64,000 nucleotides of DNA from Gonium pectorale (lineage: Eukaryota > Chlorophyta > Chlorophyceae > Chlamydomonadales > Volvocaceae): the NCBI GenBank assembly GCA_001584585.1, contig LSYV01000003.1, positions 1,542,025 to 1,606,024 of the forward strand, in the 5' to 3' direction. The notes under the pieces are model-generated. The model did no database searches and was not told the DNA's origin. It was given only the letters and a program-made list of their open reading frames with translations. How positions within the stretch are numbered: position 1 is the stretch's first letter; each line of letters begins with the position of its first letter. The translations under genes and the position numbers were made by a program. Shown in pieces: positions 1 to 11,731 of the stretch.

Positions 1-1876
1 GGAGCCGGCACGGAGCAACTATGCCATACCAATTGTCGATAACTCAAAAGCATTGTTGTTACAATCATTGCCGGGCGGGCGGGGTCACTACTGTTAGCCA
101 CTGTACGGGCGGTTCTCATGACAGAGAAAAACAGTGAAACGTCTTGTTGGACAGTTTGCCGCACAAAGTGGTGCACCTACAGCGAGGCAGGCCTCCAGCA
201 TTACGCATTCGGGTGTGCGCCCACGTTCACCGGTAGCCCGACGCCTGTGCCCTCCAGGACAGCATTCGATGCACAAATGTGCTATGCGTGAGGCACATTG
301 GGGAGAAGCCTTCAACCCATGTCGGTGAAAGACCCTACCGTCAATTGTGCGGCCCAAATTTGGCAGGAATGGGCTGGGAGCTGGGACCGGCCTAACTACC
401 CCAACCCAGGCGACAACAGTCACGGCATTTGCCGACAAAATACCGTAGTGACCATATGTGAACTGAATTAACCAGGGGAGATTGGATTAACGGAACTATA
501 CTTACCTCCCCCAATTGACAACGCGGAGTGAAACGTTTTTTGGGATTGACGAGTCGCAGTGCGAGTTTCATGCCCCAACTGACACGCGTGTAACCGGCCC
601 AGTACGCTTCTGACCGCTTGCACGGTGCTGGAAGGGTTAGCCGTACCGTACATACCACAGAACCCGTTGCGGCCTCACTACCAGATACTGTTACAAGACC
701 GCCAGTTCGTCACAATAGGCCTACCAGGCGAGGGCGGGCGGGACGTTCGAACTTTCTGCCCCTAATTAACAACCGGCGGGCGGGCGGAATTTATTCCCCA
801 ATTGACAACCCCTCAAAATTGTCCGTTGGCATATTCCTTCCAACTCCATTTTTGTCAATTACATTCTGGTCACTACGGTATGGATTTCGCACAGAAAGAG
901 GGAGCCCGCCTCTACGGCCATACATTCCTTACATACCTGCCGCTTTCACCAGGACGCCCTCATAGGTGCCAATCAGCCGGGTCTGTACGTGTTTATATAA
1001 AAAAGAGAAATACTTGTGCTGTCACTTACTTTCAGGTGGATGGTTTCTGTGGGCACCTCGGTGCTTCCTGTCCGCTTGACCAGGCCCTTTGCCAGCGGCG
1101 CCCCCCGTGGTGCTGGCCGCTGTGTTTTCTTCGTTTCCCCTTACCTTTTTGCCCTCTTTTTCCTTAGAGACGGTGCCCAACCCCCGGTTGGGCAGCTCCT
1201 TTCCCCTGCTGGTGTGGGCCTGTCGACCCGTTTATGCGCTCGTGCGGGATACCGGTAGACTCCGGGAAGGCTCTGGACTTAGTGATCCTGCAGACGTGAT
1301 TGGACTTGTTGAGTGGCGGGCCTCTTTTGTGCATGGACCGTTGTTTATTGTCTGCCAATATTTCTGAAGGATGGGGCTGAGGATGGGTCCCTTGAGGGCA
1401 AGCAGTGACACGCGGGGACGTGTAGGTCTGATACCCTTCATACCCAGCTCTTCCCTCTGCACCCTTATAGGACTATCTGGACATTGGGGTGTGACTGCTC
1501 ACGCGGGTGCCTGCTTGGGGTCAGCGTGCAACCGTAAACTTCGCACGCCGACATCGCTGGCACCTTGCGTTCTGTAGCAAGGACCCATATCCTTCAGGGA
1601 CCCCGGTGGAAAATCTTATGTTGCAGGGAATGCTATTATATATTTTTTGCATGCATTGCTTTCTTTGTGACAGCGTCGCCGTACAGGTCCCGTCGCAGGT
1701 CGCGTACAGGACTTTCCGCCTCCAGGAGCGACAGCTCTACATTATCAATTATAGCGCCTAGTGACCCTGTCCAGTTGGGTCGCCGGCTTACAACGCACTG
1801 AAACGCATCACACTACAAAAATCATAGGAGCATCCCACCTTGCTCCATATCCCATCGGCACAGTAACACCCGCGAC
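1..1876. other. Gene-poor left flank
   Basis: No exon chain or recognisable protein was found here. The stretch is less GC-rich than the genes. It repeats a short motif reading CCCCAATTGACAAC near 505 and 793. At 895-921 it holds a 9-codon stretch (KEGARLYGH) that recurs at 10067-10093 with mostly synonymous changes, so part of it may be decayed transposon sequence. Confidence 0.5.
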
Positions 1877-4506
1877 ATGACATCCAAACATTCCGCCACC
1901 ACGTTTGGAACAGCCTTGCGCGTAAGTTCGGGCGCTACAGGCTCATGTAGCTACAGGCAGGATGGCTCATGTTCCGCACCCTTCCCGCACCAGGTTCTCT
2001 GCGAGCGATCAGGAGGGGAGGTGCCAGAGATCCTAGCTGCAATCCTGCGTGTCCTCGCCTCTCACGCTCTCAGCACGCCGGACATATTTGCGGGGGCTGC
2101 CAAGGGCGCTGCGACAAGTCAGCTCAAGCGTGCCATCAATTGCGGTTCGTCGCTGACTGGGCTTCTGGAAGCAGCGTCCCCAGCAACGGTAAGCAGTCGT
2201 GACAATGGATGTACTGCAGGACATACTTCTACACTTCTATACCTCTATACGTGACATACATCCTCTTTCCGCAGGTCGGATCGTTGCTCAAGAGGTGGCT
2301 TGAAGAACTCCCTGATCCTATCCTCAGCTGGGAGGGCCAAGTGCTGTTCCTCTCGGCGTGCAAGGATGAGGCGAGCATCGACGCGAGGATAAGCGCCCTT
2401 AACGACGCAGTTGCCCTAGTAAGTGGGCGATTTATAGGATAGGATAAGTGATAGGCAAGCTCCGCGTGGCGACAACTTGCCATGACTCGATTTCCGCGGT
2501 CGCCGACAGCTCGGGTCTCTGACCCTGGCATCGAAATAATTTTTTGAAGTTGCACGTCTGGAGCTAGGTTCTGCCATCCGTCGGGGGCCGCTTGATTGTT
2601 GACCCGGCCATGTTGACCAAGACGATGCCTGCCCACGTTCCTGACACAGATCGACAACGTGACGCTCGGTACACTCAAGCCTCTGCTGCTGTTCCTGCAG
2701 CAGTACTGCTTTCGGCAGCGCCGGTTTGACGTCCAGCTCCTTCAAGTGGCCGTGGCGTTTGCACCAATTCTGTTCCCTGCCGCCCTGGCCGCGGGGCCCG
2801 TGGAGCTCCGCCTGGCGGAGGAGACGGTGGCCACCCTCGTCTCAAACGCCCTCCACGTCTTCAACCCAGCCCTCGCGGCAAACGTTCCTGTGGTCACGCC
2901 CCAGGCCCTCAGAGAGGCTGCTGCCGAAATCATGGACGTGGCCCAGGCCGGAGCAGCGCCGGAGCAGCCACCCTGCCGGACACCCCTGGCTGCCGACATT
3001 GGGAACTTCCTTAGCCTGGCGGAGGGCAAGACGCGGTCGCCCGTGACACCGCGGTTAGAAGTGCAGGACCAGGCGATGGAGCTGGCGGTACCGCTCCAGG
3101 ATGGGGACGTGTGCGGCGCGCCGGACTGTGAGCCGTACCTCCAGGACCCGGCGTTTCTGGCCAGCTTAAATGCCATGGTCTGTGATTGCGTCTCGTCGGC
3201 GTTGTTCCTCTCGGCCGACGATGAATGCGATCACGGACTGGACGACGACTGCGCCAGCGTCGCATCGATCCTCTCAAGCAGCGCGGGCGGCGCCGGTAGC
3301 AGCGGCGGCGGCGCGAGTAGCAGCGGCGGCGCCAGCAGCTGCAGCGCTGCCGCCCACACGGCCTGCGAGCCCGCCCATGCCCTCTCCTCCGGCGCGCACC
3401 CCGATGACCATCATCACCACCACCATACACTGCACAGCCGTCACGACGTCCGCCCAGGCAGCACCGAGGGCTCATCCGGCAGGGAACACGATGAGCTGCC
3501 GTACAGCCCACGCACGGAGCTGGTGATGCCCCTATCGGTTGCCGTCAAGGACCTGGGAGCCATGCCCAGCGCTGTCGCGCTGGCTGACCTGGAGAAGCGC
3601 GAAGTGGCGGACGGCAGCGTCATTTGCATCATCTCTGCGCAGCCCGGCGCTGCCGCCCTGGCCGCCGCTGGGGCCTCAGCAGGCAGCCATACTGCCATCG
3701 TCAAACCTGTAGCGGCCAAGGTCCAAGCGGACGCTAAGAGCGTGTTGCAGCAGCGGCACCTCCAGCCCCTCGACGTAACTCAGGTTCAGGCTGCGCTCGT
3801 GGGCGCCCGGAAGGACTTACAGTCCGGCGGCACCGGCAGGCGGCCCACGGAGGGTGGCGCGGCGGGGGTGGGAAAGCAGGGCATGCCCTCAGGCCTGACA
3901 ACCTCCCAGAACCGCACGCAGCGCCGCATGAGTATGGGTGGCACCTCGGAGCCCCAGCCCCAGCGGCAGCAGCCCCACCAGCGCTCGCTGTCTTCAGGCA
4001 ATCTGCCATCGCCTGTGCTGCAACCGCAGCGGCGACAGAGCGTCGGCGGAAGCGGCACGAGCGGTGGCGGCGCCGCCCCCGAGGCCGTGCAGACGATCCC
4101 GCTGGGCATGGCAGGCTACTTGGGGGTGTCTCTTACGCCCACACAAATGCTAGAGGTCCGTGAGCTTGCCACAGCGGAGGCGGAGGCACACCGCCTGCCC
4201 ATCCGGAACCTCAGCACCGCAGCCATGCAGAGCGAGAAGGAGCGGCTCAAGCGGCAACTGAAGGACGTGGCAGCGGCGTATGAGGCGCTCACGGGCCGGC
4301 CATTGACGCCTGCGTTTAAGGAGCCCCTGCGGCCGGTGTATGTCCGATACCACAAAATCAAGGCGCTGCTGGCGAGCAGCGGGACGGTGGCGCTGGCGGG
4401 CAAGCGGGAGGGGGGCACGGCAGCATCGGGCACGGTGGCGGTCGCGGCTCAGAAGCTTCAGCGGCAGGTGGTGCTGGCGACACCACCGAATGCCGTGACC
4501 GTTTAA
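1877..4506 (+). CDS. FAM13-like RhoGAP-domain protein
   Basis: Proposed exons are 1877-1921, 2021-2188, 2275-2418 and 2650-4506, giving 737 residues. Residues about 10-190 read as a RhoGAP fold: FGTAL near the start, then VPEILAAILRVLASHAL, LLKRWLEELPDPIL and a DNVTLGTLKPLLLFLQQ helix. RhoGAPs speed GTP hydrolysis by Rho/Rac GTPases. The usual GIFR arginine-finger loop reads DIFAGAAKG here, with Ala in place of the catalytic Arg, so GAP activity is doubtful. A second block at about 645-695 (EKERLKRQL, then LTGRPLTPAFKEPLRPVY and YHKIKALL) matches the C-terminal block of animal FAM13 proteins as I know them. The middle is low complexity with a six-His run near residue 373. The first intron is the least certain: the frame is also open through 1922-2020. 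There may be more 5' exons. Confidence 0.75.
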
Positions 4507-5679
4507 GAGGTGTGTGCAGGGGGCCGAGGCGCATGTGGGCCCTACTGCTCCATGGTTTTGCGTACCGAAGGCCTGTTATGTATGTGTTTTGTGACTGCGA
4601 TTGGGTTGGGGCGTTTGGGCTGGATGCGTTAACGCAACGTGCCAGGGGCTCTGCGAACCGTTGCGTGCGGCGGCAAAGTGCACGGGCAGCGATGCGAAGC
4701 CTGCAATGACTCAAGGCTGGAAGTAATAGAGACCGCGGCGCAGAGCTGCGAGCCGAGCAGTGCATCAAAGGGTCCGTAGGCACGTGCGAAATCCGTGCAA
4801 AGGAGTTCCTTCGTAAAGAGGCAGTAGTGACGGGGGAAACCCGGGCACCCTCATGGGTTTAGGTCAGTTGTGGTTCTAATTTGTATGTTCGCTCTGCAAA
4901 GCAATTGGGGCTTTTGCGGCGGCGTATGGACCCTTAGTAGCCAACGCAACGGCGCGTTCTGGGCTGATGCGTCAGGCATCACGTTCCGGGCTAATTTGAA
5001 GTCCCTTGATCATTCTTGATCTATTGTTGTAGGCTTTTTAGTGACACCTGTCGGTAGTGTGCCTTCCTGATTGATTTGAGGACACATAGCATCCCATTTC
5101 ATTTGCGCGCTGCACTCCGCAACAGTGGCTAGTGCGCGCATACGTAGCACGTGGTCCCACAGATACCCACGAGTAGGTGAACGTGCTCGTATTTCCTATA
5201 GCTGTTGGCTCTGGTCTGGGCCCAAGGTGCTCAGGGAAGGCGTGTTCCCCCGTGGGCCCCTGATTGGCCTGTTTGTAAGATGCGCCTTACCTGCCCTAAG
5301 TGAGGATGGGGGAGGCAGGGGAAGGGGACGGGGGGGGGGGCATGTTGGGCGCGTAAAGTGAAATGATTCGCCAATGCTTGACTCCGAAACGAAGTGAGGC
5401 GAATCCTATAGCCTATTGAAGGGCCTCTCCTAATAGTAGGATCCCGCGGTTTGAGCACAAACATATGGCGCCTAGCATGTCAGCTTGATCCAGGATCCGC
5501 AGCATCCTTTGCTTTGCAGCGCGTCACGCAAGAGAAACTAGAAGCAAACAGAACCATACTACACGGCACCGACTGCACGTGCGGCTGCCCAGGAACTCGA
5601 ACATGACTTTGTTTCAGGTCACTTCCAGTCACCCAGTACTGAATATCCCAGTATCAAATTAACCACATTCAAATGTCGA
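4507..5679. other. Intergenic region
   Basis: No gene is supported. It holds the 3' flank of the FAM13-like gene and the 5' flank of the glycosyltransferase. GC content drops relative to the exons, and a run of G sits near 5331-5340. Confidence 0.5.
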
Positions 5680-8606
5680 ATGTTTGATATGCCATCTCCA
5701 TGGCCCGGTTGTCGACGTCGGTCGGCTCGAATGGCCCACCTAGCCGTCCATCTCGTGCTGCTCTTGGCATTTCCTGTGGCTCAGAGTGCTAAGCGCCCTG
5801 CCAAGCGACCACCTCCCAGCTTACCCGCCGTCCCAATCGACCAGCTGCTGCAGTTCGGGCGTGTCTCTTCCGGATCCGCACCCGCTGGCACCGGAGGCCA
5901 AGGGCAGGGGCCGCCACAGTCGCTGCGGCAGCGGCAGCTGTCCGACGAGGACTTTGTCTATGCAACGGGGTCTTGCAGGGAACGCATGCATCTTGCAAAG
6001 TCGACACGGGCCTGGCGCCGCGGGGTACGGGGCTTCTTCCTGACCGACCAGAACCAGACCGAGTCGCTCCTACGGCTGAACGCTGAGGGCACGGCCCACA
6101 ATGAGAGCTATGCGTTCTTTCCCAACGACGGACATCCCCTGCTGGGTCTGATGCGCCACGGCACAATGTCCGGCGACACAAGAGCGGCAGTTGCACCGTT
6201 CGCTGCGCATAGGTATGTATTTTCAACCTTCAACTTGAGATCCCGCCCGCTATGTCCTGGATGTACTCTTCAATCGTGCAGGCACTTCGGCGAGACGTAC
6301 AAGTGGCTGTTATATGGTGATGATGGTAAGGCTTGCAACCCTGACACGAATGGCGTGAGCATTCAACGCAGGATTTCCGTCTCGGGAGCAGAACAATTCA
6401 CCATGTCTTGGACACCTTACTCCCTCCGTGCGCTTACCCCTTCGTGCTGTCTTTCTGCGACCAGACACGCTGTTCTTCATGGATGCCGTCAAGCATATGC
6501 TGGATTCATACGACCCCGACCTGCCGCTGGCCTTCTCAGACGACCTCTGGTACTACGGAAGGTCAGGCACGATTTGCTCTCGTACATGTGGGCGGAACTA
6601 GGATTGTACGGCATATGTTGTACGCGCCACACGGCCATTGTAGGATATGTTGCGTGTCTGCAGGCACCCCAACCCGCACGCGCCGCGCTGCCTGCCATGC
6701 AACGTCTTAAACGAGACGCAGCCCGACCTCGAAACCGTCATGCGGAAGCCCTACATGCGGGTGAGAAGCTGGCGGGCGCCATACCTGTAACCGGGGCGGA
6801 GGAGCGGCCTCCTATGCGGAATCCTAGGGGCGTAGGGGGCTGTAGAGCGTCCCGGATTGTGCGCCTGCCGAACCGTCCGACACTCGCCGGAATATGTGCA
6901 TTATCACGGTCATTTCGGTTTGTAGGCAGTGTTAAGGTGGTGCCCTCACCGGCCGTGTACGGCCAATCAACTTTGGGCGCTGTCCTTTGTGTACCCACGC
7001 AGTAGCCGTCCGCCGGCTGCTGCGGTGCTTGCTTGCGTTTGCACCGCCCGCTCGCTGCCATGCATTGCGCCCGCCCCAGCAGGAACACCTGCTCACGTTG
7101 ATTTCTCTAGCGGAGAAAAAATCGAAGGAAGATGTTACTGAGGAGGAGATTCAGGCCGCTGTGCGGGACCCGACGCCACTCCCGGGGCGGCGTTACATCC
7201 CAAGGGCAGCATGCCCGTACTGCACGCCCCGCGATGCGTGCCCCCCGGTGGGCGACCCGCGCTACACCTGTAAGGTGGGCCCTTTCTGCATGCATGGAGG
7301 TACAACAGTCGCGGGACATTGCAAACGCAAGTGCCATGCACCTAGGGAGGGGGGGGGGCAAACGTGCGGACATGAGTCTTGGCCTCCGTATTGGGCTGGA
7401 CGCCAGACATCTGCGCCCTGCCTATGGTGTACCATCAGGCACAGCGGCAGCACTCAGTGGGCTTGCGTAGTGGGCATCGGAATGCATACGGGAACACTAT
7501 GCTGATTGAGGTGTGTGCCACGGCGCTCTTTCCTGCATCCGGCCATCTGCGGCAGCACGTTAAGTTCCATCTGGGTCGGGATGACATGCGCTTCAGGGTA
7601 GGAGGCGCCTGGTTGCCTTTCTACCCTTGTGAGCATGACATTTGCGGTCTCAACACACCTCGGTGAGCAGGAGCCCGTGCTAGACCAGCTGAGGTCCGCT
7701 CCCTGCTGCTCCCTTCGGCCCCGTCACAGCCCGCCGGCGCTCACGGCGGCTCAGGGATGATATTCTCTGTGGGCCTGATGCGGCGCATCCCCCTGGAGGC
7801 GGCGCTCAAGTGTTTCCAGAATTTCAGCAAGGCTCCCGGCGGGTAAGTACCGGGACTTGCTCCTTCAAACACCTGCCGGTAGCCTGGCACTGGTATCTTC
7901 CATACAAGCCATGCCTCTCTGGGGCTGGATGATTGAAGGAAATAGAGTCTAGCATCTGGAGATTCAATCCTGCCCAACACGTGCACCTTAACTACGTGCC
8001 CTTGCCCTCCCGCGCAGTGACTACATGGTATCACATTGCCTTTGGCAGCACAACATTGCGTTTACCGACCCGGGACCACTCGTGCGACACCTGTACGACC
8101 CGCATTACTACACATTTGGTGGCGGCCGCGGCCTGGGCTTCCTGTGGGACCCCATAGGCATGCTCACACACGGCCGCTGCAACAGCACGTGTAGGTGGAT
8201 GCTGCGCAACACGCTAAGCTTGCACATCAAGGGGAGGCACTTCCGGTCTTGGCGGGTAAGCTAGTTCCTAACCCATACGCGCTCAACTGTGGAACGAAGA
8301 GTATAGTACGTGCCAATCAGTTCGCCGGGCAGGGGCCGTCCTAGAGTTGGACGTTCTGCATGTGCTCGCTGCTCATATCTTACATGCCAGTTGCCCAATC
8401 GCCTTCTTTGCCTGCAGATCAGTACAATGTTCATGTGGGGCATTGCGCGGGCGTCGGAGGCCGCGCGGTCCTTCCTGGACCTCGCCTCAAGCGGCTGGCG
8501 GGACCTGCCTTACGGGGAGGACTCCCCCTTGTCGTCGGCCGATTCGGTGCCCGAGATACACAACCTGAATGTGACGCATCCCACGTTTGCGTCGAAAAAC
8601 ATTTGA
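5680..8606 (+). CDS. Fringe/GT31-like glycosyltransferase, secretory pathway
   Basis: Proposed exons are 5680-6212, 6282-6325, 6465-6561, 6664-6760, 7083-7274, 7730-7842, 8018-8255 and 8418-8606, giving 500 residues. A hydrophobic segment at about residues 17-36 (MAHLAVHLVLLLAFPVAQSA) fits a signal peptide or type II anchor. Residues 179-194 read HFGETYKWLLYGDDDT, which is the DxD metal/nucleotide-sugar motif of fringe-type transferases; it is split across the 6326-6464 intron. Later come FSDDLWYYG, a HGGSGMIFSVGLMRRI segment matching the family's GGxG motif, and GDYMVSHCLWQHNIAFTD. A Cys-rich insert lies between the two motifs (CLPC, CPYC, YTCK). For exon 5 I chose the donor at 7275 over one at 7300 because only the former, joined to 7730, keeps GGSG. 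Family knowledge implies a Golgi beta-linked sugar transferase; donor and acceptor cannot be read from sequence. A stop at 8604 ends the frame. Confidence 0.8.
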
Positions 8607-10700
8607 GCACTTCAAGCTGCTGTCGTGGGTGGGTTTCGGGAGAGCTGCGCGAGTGACAGAGTGCATTCACAGAGTCTCAATCTCGCATGAACTCAACCCG
8701 ATAATGGGCACGTGCACTTCCTTCTTCTGCTTGCGTCAGCTTGTCATAACTTAGCAGCCACGGTTTGGACACTGCCCGTCAGAAGGGAGTTAATGATGGA
8801 GACCGGTACAAGACGCCGAGGACGGATCAGCGGGCAGGGTACGGACAGGTGGCTAGGGTAAGTACGACATAGTTGCCACACTGTAGACTATCTCCAGAGT
8901 GCGTGTACGCGTCTGTGCGAGCTTCTTTTCATCCCGGCTGGCATGTTGAATGCACGCTTTCACTGACACCGCTTTGACACGTGACATGTCTGGGCCACGC
9001 TGGGCCTGGCATCAATGTCAAATGTGACGGCGGGCGTTCGAACCCGCCGCTACGCCGACGCTGCTTAAGCGAGTACCGCTTTACATGCTTGCTAAGTGCT
9101 TTGCGCGTTGTGCATTGCGATGTCATACCCACCCGGATGCGGCTCCCTGCTGAGGCACATTCGCATTCGGATGAGGCTCCCTGCTTGCTGGGGGCGCAAT
9201 GAGGCAGACGCAGTTTGGTGCTGCCAGGGCATACGATGAGCAATAGCTCTTGGTGCATGCAGGAGCACCAGGCGGTGTGAGAGAGCGCTAGCAGAGCGGA
9301 AGTGAACCACGGGCAGCAGTCGCTGAGGGAGTACGACAGGCGCCAAAAAAAACTCTTTTGCGGTCAAATGCTCGCCCCTGTAAGTCGTGTGCACCACGCG
9401 ATGTGCAGCTTTCACCGTGCTGCGATGTCTAGTATGCGCGTGCAGCCAAGGTTGTCCGCGCCTAAGATAAGCGCATTTCAGGGACACCGCCCACCTTTCC
9501 GCACCCCTTGTCGCCGCGAAGTAAATCATCGTGATATCCGGGGTCTGCGATTGGCCTCCCCTGCCCCTCAGCATACGGAAGAATTCTCAGAGCGGCGGCG
9601 TAACAGCTCGCTGACACGGTGACCTATGTAGTAGCCCTTCGTCGCTTTCCTTATGAGGGCCCACGTTGTGCCGTTCGGTCCTGTGACCAACGTGCCACTT
9701 TCCCCTCATTCAACCGCTTCTGAAGATACCACCAGTATCTCAGACCGCAGCCACCACACTGCCACGAGGTATCATTCCTCTGCAGCCGAACCCGTTCGCA
9801 AGCGTTCGCGAACAAACCGCCACCCGGATGCTCGTGTGTACTGACACATCACTGCAAGCACTGGGTGTGCGACGACTGCGGTACGGCGTACGATCGCATG
9901 AAGAAGAAGTGTCGCCTTCAGGCATCAAACCCGGGCGTGTTACATAGTTATCGTAAAGTGTGGTGCCATACGTCAGTGGAAGTGTGCGCCTGACGGCGTG
10001 GCGGTTGGAACAGCAAGCGCCGTGCGTGGGGATGTCCAGTGGCAAAAATCTGAGAACTCTGCATAGAAAAAGGGCGCCCGCCTCTATGGTCATGCACACC
10101 CAATAGAGCGACGTTGCCTGTAGGTACAGGGCAAGGCAGGTAAGCGACGTCCCTCCCATTCCCTCAGGACAAGCTTACCAGCTTAGCCGATTTGTCGGGC
10201 TTCACCTGGTGGGGGCCCGTGTGCATGCGGCAGGCCGTGCCCATGCACTGCGGAGGCTGTGGAACCTGCTGCCAGCTGGCATGTGTACTTGAAATTGTTT
10301 AACCATCGCATTTCCGACGTCTGGCATCTTACCCGCCAGGTTCTGAGCGACTGTGCAAAGACCCCTTACACGTCTGTGCAGTCCTACCTGTTCTGCGCCG
10401 TGTCAGCCAGCACTACGTCAGAAGGCGTACTGCAGGAGCGCGGCCGAACACGAGCGTGCCGAACAGCCCGAACACGATCCCAGATGCCAGACACGCTGTT
10501 TTGGATGTCTTATGATGCCGCGGCGTAATGGATCGCCCCCGTTTCCCTCTATACCCCGCCAACTGTATGCTTCGGCTGTTAGCTCCATTTTGCCGCCTTG
10601 CAGCGTTCCAAAGCACCCCTACTCTCCGAAACCGATACGCCTTTGATGCACAACCCTAAATCGAGCACCCCCCAATCCAGTGCAGCCCTACAATAGCCAC
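8607..10700. other. Decayed, probably transposon-derived region
   Basis: No exon chain is supported. A conserved nonapeptide reading frame at 10067-10093 (KKGARLYGH, preceded in frame by a stop) is shared with 895-921. A Cys/His-spaced reading frame lies near 9847-9917 (HHCKHWVCDDCGTAYD, then MKKKC) and is open only to 9993. Together with the retrotransposon 3' end just downstream, this suggests a graveyard of degenerate mobile-element coding sequence. Confidence 0.4.
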
Positions 10701-11247
10701 CAAAAACCTTTGGTTCATGGCTTCGTGAGCAGCGTGAGCATACCGACTGTCAAGGCCGGTATCACGGCCACCCGCGGCACGCAACTGGTCAACGGCCTGT
10801 TCTCCGGCAAACCTTTAGTCGCTTTGCTGAGCCTCGGAGCAATCTTGCCATCGTGCTTGAACTAGTCCTGCTCCGCAGTTCGTCGCGCCCCAACGGGCGG
10901 GCTAGGCGCGAGCGGACATGCAAGGTGTGCGGTGATGCCACGGCGATGGAGGAAGAGCTGCATGTGTTTTGCGAGTGCCCGTGCTATGAGCACCTTCGCG
11001 ACCAATTTCAAGGCGCACTGCAGTTCAGGCGCCGGGACATGATTACGATTGTGAAGGAGGCCCCACTTGCTGAGGTGGCAGCCTATTTGCAGGCTGTCTG
11101 GGACACTAGGCACGCCATACTTCGGCGCCAGGCGCTGAAGCGGAGTAGAGACGGCAATCATGACCCTTTACCCCACCCCACCACTCTTATTTCGTCCATG
11201 GCCCCCCCCGGCTTTGACGGACGTGTAACCTGTAACCTGTAACCTGT
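10701..11247 (+). mobile_element. 3' end of a non-LTR (LINE) retrotransposon
   Basis: A reading frame ending at 11242 carries RTCKVCGDATAMEEELHVF followed by CECPCYEHLRDQF. This is the Cys/His pattern (CxxC...ExxHxxxxCPxYxxLR) found at the C-terminus of many LINE-type reverse transcriptases. The frame is open upstream to about 10750 with no recognisable polymerase motifs, so the copy is 5'-truncated or decayed. It is followed directly by three tandem TGTAACC units at 11224-11247, the kind of short tandem tail on which many non-LTR elements end. The left boundary is not visible and is set only approximately. Confidence 0.6.
11224..11247. repeat. TGTAACC tandem tail
   Basis: Three consecutive TGTAACC units plus a partial fourth overlap the end of the degenerate reverse-transcriptase reading frame. 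This is best read as the 3' tail of the retrotransposon, not as a telomeric repeat. Confidence 0.7.
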
Positions 11248-11731
11248 CCAGCCCAGGGTCAGCTCCCCTGGTCCGGCAAGTCCAGCCATTCGTCCTCCTT
11301 GGCGCCCACCCACTCCTGGTTTGCCGCACGAGGCATGTACAGTACGAGTGATATGAGCACCTGAGAGCCTGAGCACCGCAAGACTCACTGCAAGACTCAC
11401 ATACAGTGGCAAACCCTAACACCATGCCGTACTCCCTGGAAGTGGCTGGCCTGCCAGCTTAGTGTATTTGCCCTGCCTGCTACTGGGTCGAACTCTCCTG
11501 TAGCCTATATGCAACCCTGTTATGCTGATGTAGCCGCAGCAATGTGGCCCACTTTTCCACAGCGCCAGACAGCGGCGCGACGCTGTCAGGACGCTTTATA
11601 GTTAGCCATTGCTTGAATGAAGGCCTCAGCCATCCTCGGCGAAACCGACCGTAACCTGTTTGGCCCCGAACGGCGCCTCGGCGCTTAAGCGCTTTTAAGC
11701 TCACCAGCGTGGCTGCTAGAGCTTGGACAGT
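11248..11731. other. Intergenic region upstream of the kinase
   Basis: No gene is supported. It would hold the promoter and 5' UTR of the kinase, and possibly an extra upstream kinase exon, because a plausible acceptor AG lies at 11729-11730 just before the first ATG. Confidence 0.4.

Noticed and set aside
7300..7755. Glycosyltransferase splice from 7299 to 7755
   Set aside because: It also keeps frame but deletes the conserved GGSG motif. The 7274-to-7730 junction retains it at the same total length.
9029..9048. tRNA T-arm-like GCGGGCGTTCGAACCCGC
   Set aside because: No matching 7-base acceptor stem, D-arm or anticodon arm could be found at tRNA spacing.
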